This document shows, one piece after another, positions 6,881 to 7,933 of a stretch of DNA of 7,933 bases. Source of the stretch: Deltaproteobacteria bacterium (lineage in GTDB: Bacteria; JAMCPX01); assembly GCA_023489065.1 (NCBI GenBank), contig JAMDCL010000133.1:1-7933 (forward strand). The letters are read 5' to 3'. How positions within the stretch are numbered: the stretch's first letter is position 1; the number at the start of each line of letters is the position of its first letter. The notes below the pieces were generated by a model, which saw nothing but the letters and a program-made list of their open reading frames with translations, was not told the origin of the DNA and searched no databases. The position numbers and the translations under genes are program-made.

Positions 6881-7627
6881 ATGATAGAAATAAAATCCAT
6901 AACAAAGGTCTATACGAAGCTGAAAGCTGTAGACAACGTCGATCTCGATATACGGGAAGGCGAATTGTTCTCACTGCTTGGTCCAAACGGTGCGGGTAAA
7001 ACGACACTGATGAAGATGATCGTCGGCCTTTTGAATCCGACATCCGGAGACGTTCAAATCGACGGGCACAGTATCATGAAAGAGCCGATAGCCGCCAAAC
7101 GCTTCATGGGCTATATACCCGATCGGCCTTTTGTCTATGAAAAGCTTACGGGCCTCGAGTATATTCTCTTTGTTGCAAACATGTATCATCTCGACGGTAA
7201 TGGTATAGAGAAACGCGCAAAGGAACTCCTTGAGCTGTTCTCTCTTACCGGCTTCTTGAACGAGATGATAGAGGGATATTCGCACGGCATGAAACAAAGG
7301 CTGGTGTTTGCATCTGCAATGATCCACGAGCCAAAGTACCTTATCGTGGATGAGCCGATGGTCGGTCTGGATCCCCGGGGTATCAAGCTGTTAAAGGCGA
7401 TCTTCCGCGGGATGAAAAAACGGGGGAAGGCCATAATCATGTCGACACATGACCTCTACGTTGCCGAGCAGTTATCCGACAGGATCGGGATCATCAACGA
7501 AGGAAAGATCATCGCTCTGGGTACAGCCCAGCAGCTCAGGGATCAGGCGGGCATTAAAGGCGGGAACCTCGAAAGCGTATTCTTGAAGCTCACGCATGAA
7601 GATATCACCGAGGAACTCGACTTATGA
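6881..7627 (+). CDS. ABC transporter ATP-binding protein, 248 aa
   Basis: This is the nucleotide-binding subunit of an ABC exporter; it hydrolyses ATP at the inner face of the membrane to drive the protein encoded next. Motifs in order: Walker A GPNGAGKT (34-41, Lys40), the Q-loop region GYIPDRPFVYEKLTG (77-91), signature YSHGMKQRL (133-141), Walker B YLIVDE (153-158, Asp157, Glu158), D-loop GLDP (162-165) and H-loop His190 in MSTHD. The IPDxPxxYxxLTG form of the Q-loop, with Asp81 where many families have Gln, is typical of ATPases paired with ABC-2-type membrane subunits. ATG 6881 is chosen because the fold starts there (MIEIKSITKVY) and a weak GGGA precedes it; the TTG at 6863 would add six unlikely residues. 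The stop TGA overlaps the next ATG (ATGA), so the two genes are translationally coupled. The substrate is not predictable. Confidence 0.93.
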   Translation: MIEIKSITKVYTKLKAVDNVDLDIREGELFSLLGPNGAGKTTLMKMIVGLLNPTSGDVQIDGHSIMKEPIAAKRFMGYIPDRPFVYEKLTGLEYILFVANMYHLDGNGIEKRAKELLELFSLTGFLNEMIEGYSHGMKQRLVFASAMIHEPKYLIVDEPMVGLDPRGIKLLKAIFRGMKKRGKAIIMSTHDLYVAEQLSDRIGIINEGKIIALGTAQQLRDQAGIKGGNLESVFLKLTHEDITEELDL

Positions 7628-7933
7628 TGAAGCTGCTTGCCCCGTCGTTCCTGTCCCTGAAAAGGACGTTCTCCCCGGCCCGGAAGAAAAACGGTATGAA
7701 GATTGCAGGCATCTTGCTTCTGGCGGCTGGATTCTTTACGGCAGAGTACCTCTTCATAGCGAAGATGCTTGTTTATTTTTCCAAAACAGAACTCATAGGC
7801 CGCCTGTTGATAGAAAAAATGCTCTCCATGGCAAACTTCATTTTTTTTGCCATGCTGATCTTCAGCAATATCATTACTTCCATATCCACCTTCTATACCG
7901 CTGACGATATTCCGCTTATCCTGAGTACGCCAA
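7624..7933 (+). CDS. ABC exporter membrane subunit, 3' end beyond window
   Basis: The frame opens at ATG 7624, within the ATGA overlap with the ATPase stop, and stays open for 103 codons to the window end. AGGA at 7611-7614 is a fitting ribosome site for this ATG; the second ATG at 7627 is too far from it. After a basic N-terminus (LKRTFSPARKKNG) come two membrane segments at ~26-48 and ~67-88, then the segment TFYTADDIPLILSTP. That phrase closely resembles the one after the first TM hairpin in large putative ABC exporter permeases (the PF16949-like group, usually ~500 aa or more), which sit beside ATPases of the preceding type. So it is most likely the membrane partner of the ATPase. The family match is from memory of the motif, and only the first fifth or so of the protein is visible. 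Confidence 0.82.
   Translation, partial: MMKLLAPSFLSLKRTFSPARKKNGMKIAGILLLAAGFFTAEYLFIAKMLVYFSKTELIGRLLIEKMLSMANFIFFAMLIFSNIITSISTFYTADDIPLILSTP

Noticed and set aside
7596..7904. 102-codon frame overlapping the end of the ATPase gene and the start of the membrane subunit
   Set aside because: It is out of frame with both. The real continuation is the ATGA-coupled frame from 7624, which gives membrane segments and a recognisable motif.
1..7933. tRNA, rRNA, CRISPR arrays, insertion sequences, attachment sites, defence or toxin-antitoxin genes
   Set aside because: Looked for on both strands. No clover-leaf gene, regularly spaced repeat, transposase or terminal inverted repeat, or defence-type domain is visible.

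Overview
The window is an ordinary, densely coded bacterial chromosome segment. It has balanced base composition (roughly half G+C by eye) and no visible change in codon style from gene to gene. A Tat translocase subunit, an RND/MMPL-type exporter and a large ABC-2-like exporter pair would fit a Gram-negative, possibly a Desulfobacterota (former Deltaproteobacteria) or related lineage. That placement is an impression from protein style, not a proof. There are no RNA genes, CRISPR arrays, insertion sequences, phage genes or recognisable defence genes.

Layout. (1) Bases 1-685 (+) hold the 3' part of tatC; its beginning lies before the window. (2) Bases 686-802 form a 117-bp gap with a perfect 16-bp palindrome about 42 bp upstream of a plausible transcription start, next to a perfect TATAAT box. 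(3) Bases 803-3064 (+) encode a 753-residue RND-superfamily (MMPL/SSD-type) exporter. (4) Bases 3065-3277 are the longest non-coding stretch (213 bp); it has a long-range inverted repeat that could close a folded RNA. (5) Bases 3278-4285 (+) encode an extended short-chain dehydrogenase of the 3-beta-HSD/epimerase type. (6) Bases 4288-6750 (-) encode a full-length ComEC/Rec2 DNA-uptake channel, converging on the dehydrogenase with only 2 bp between stop codons. (7) Bases 6751-6880 are a divergent promoter region. (8) Bases 6881-7627 (+) encode an ABC ATPase, joined by an ATGA overlap to (9) the start of its membrane partner, 7624 to the window end.

How the genes work together. The ATPase and the truncated membrane protein are clearly one transporter, translationally coupled. 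The exporter and the dehydrogenase lie in the same direction and could both deal with a lipid-like molecule, but the 213-bp gap and the dehydrogenase's own strong ribosome binding site leave this open. tatC and comEC look like independent housekeeping or competence genes. I did not find a clear novel system. The best leads are the CRP/FNR-style promoter architecture before the RND gene and the possible structured RNA after it.
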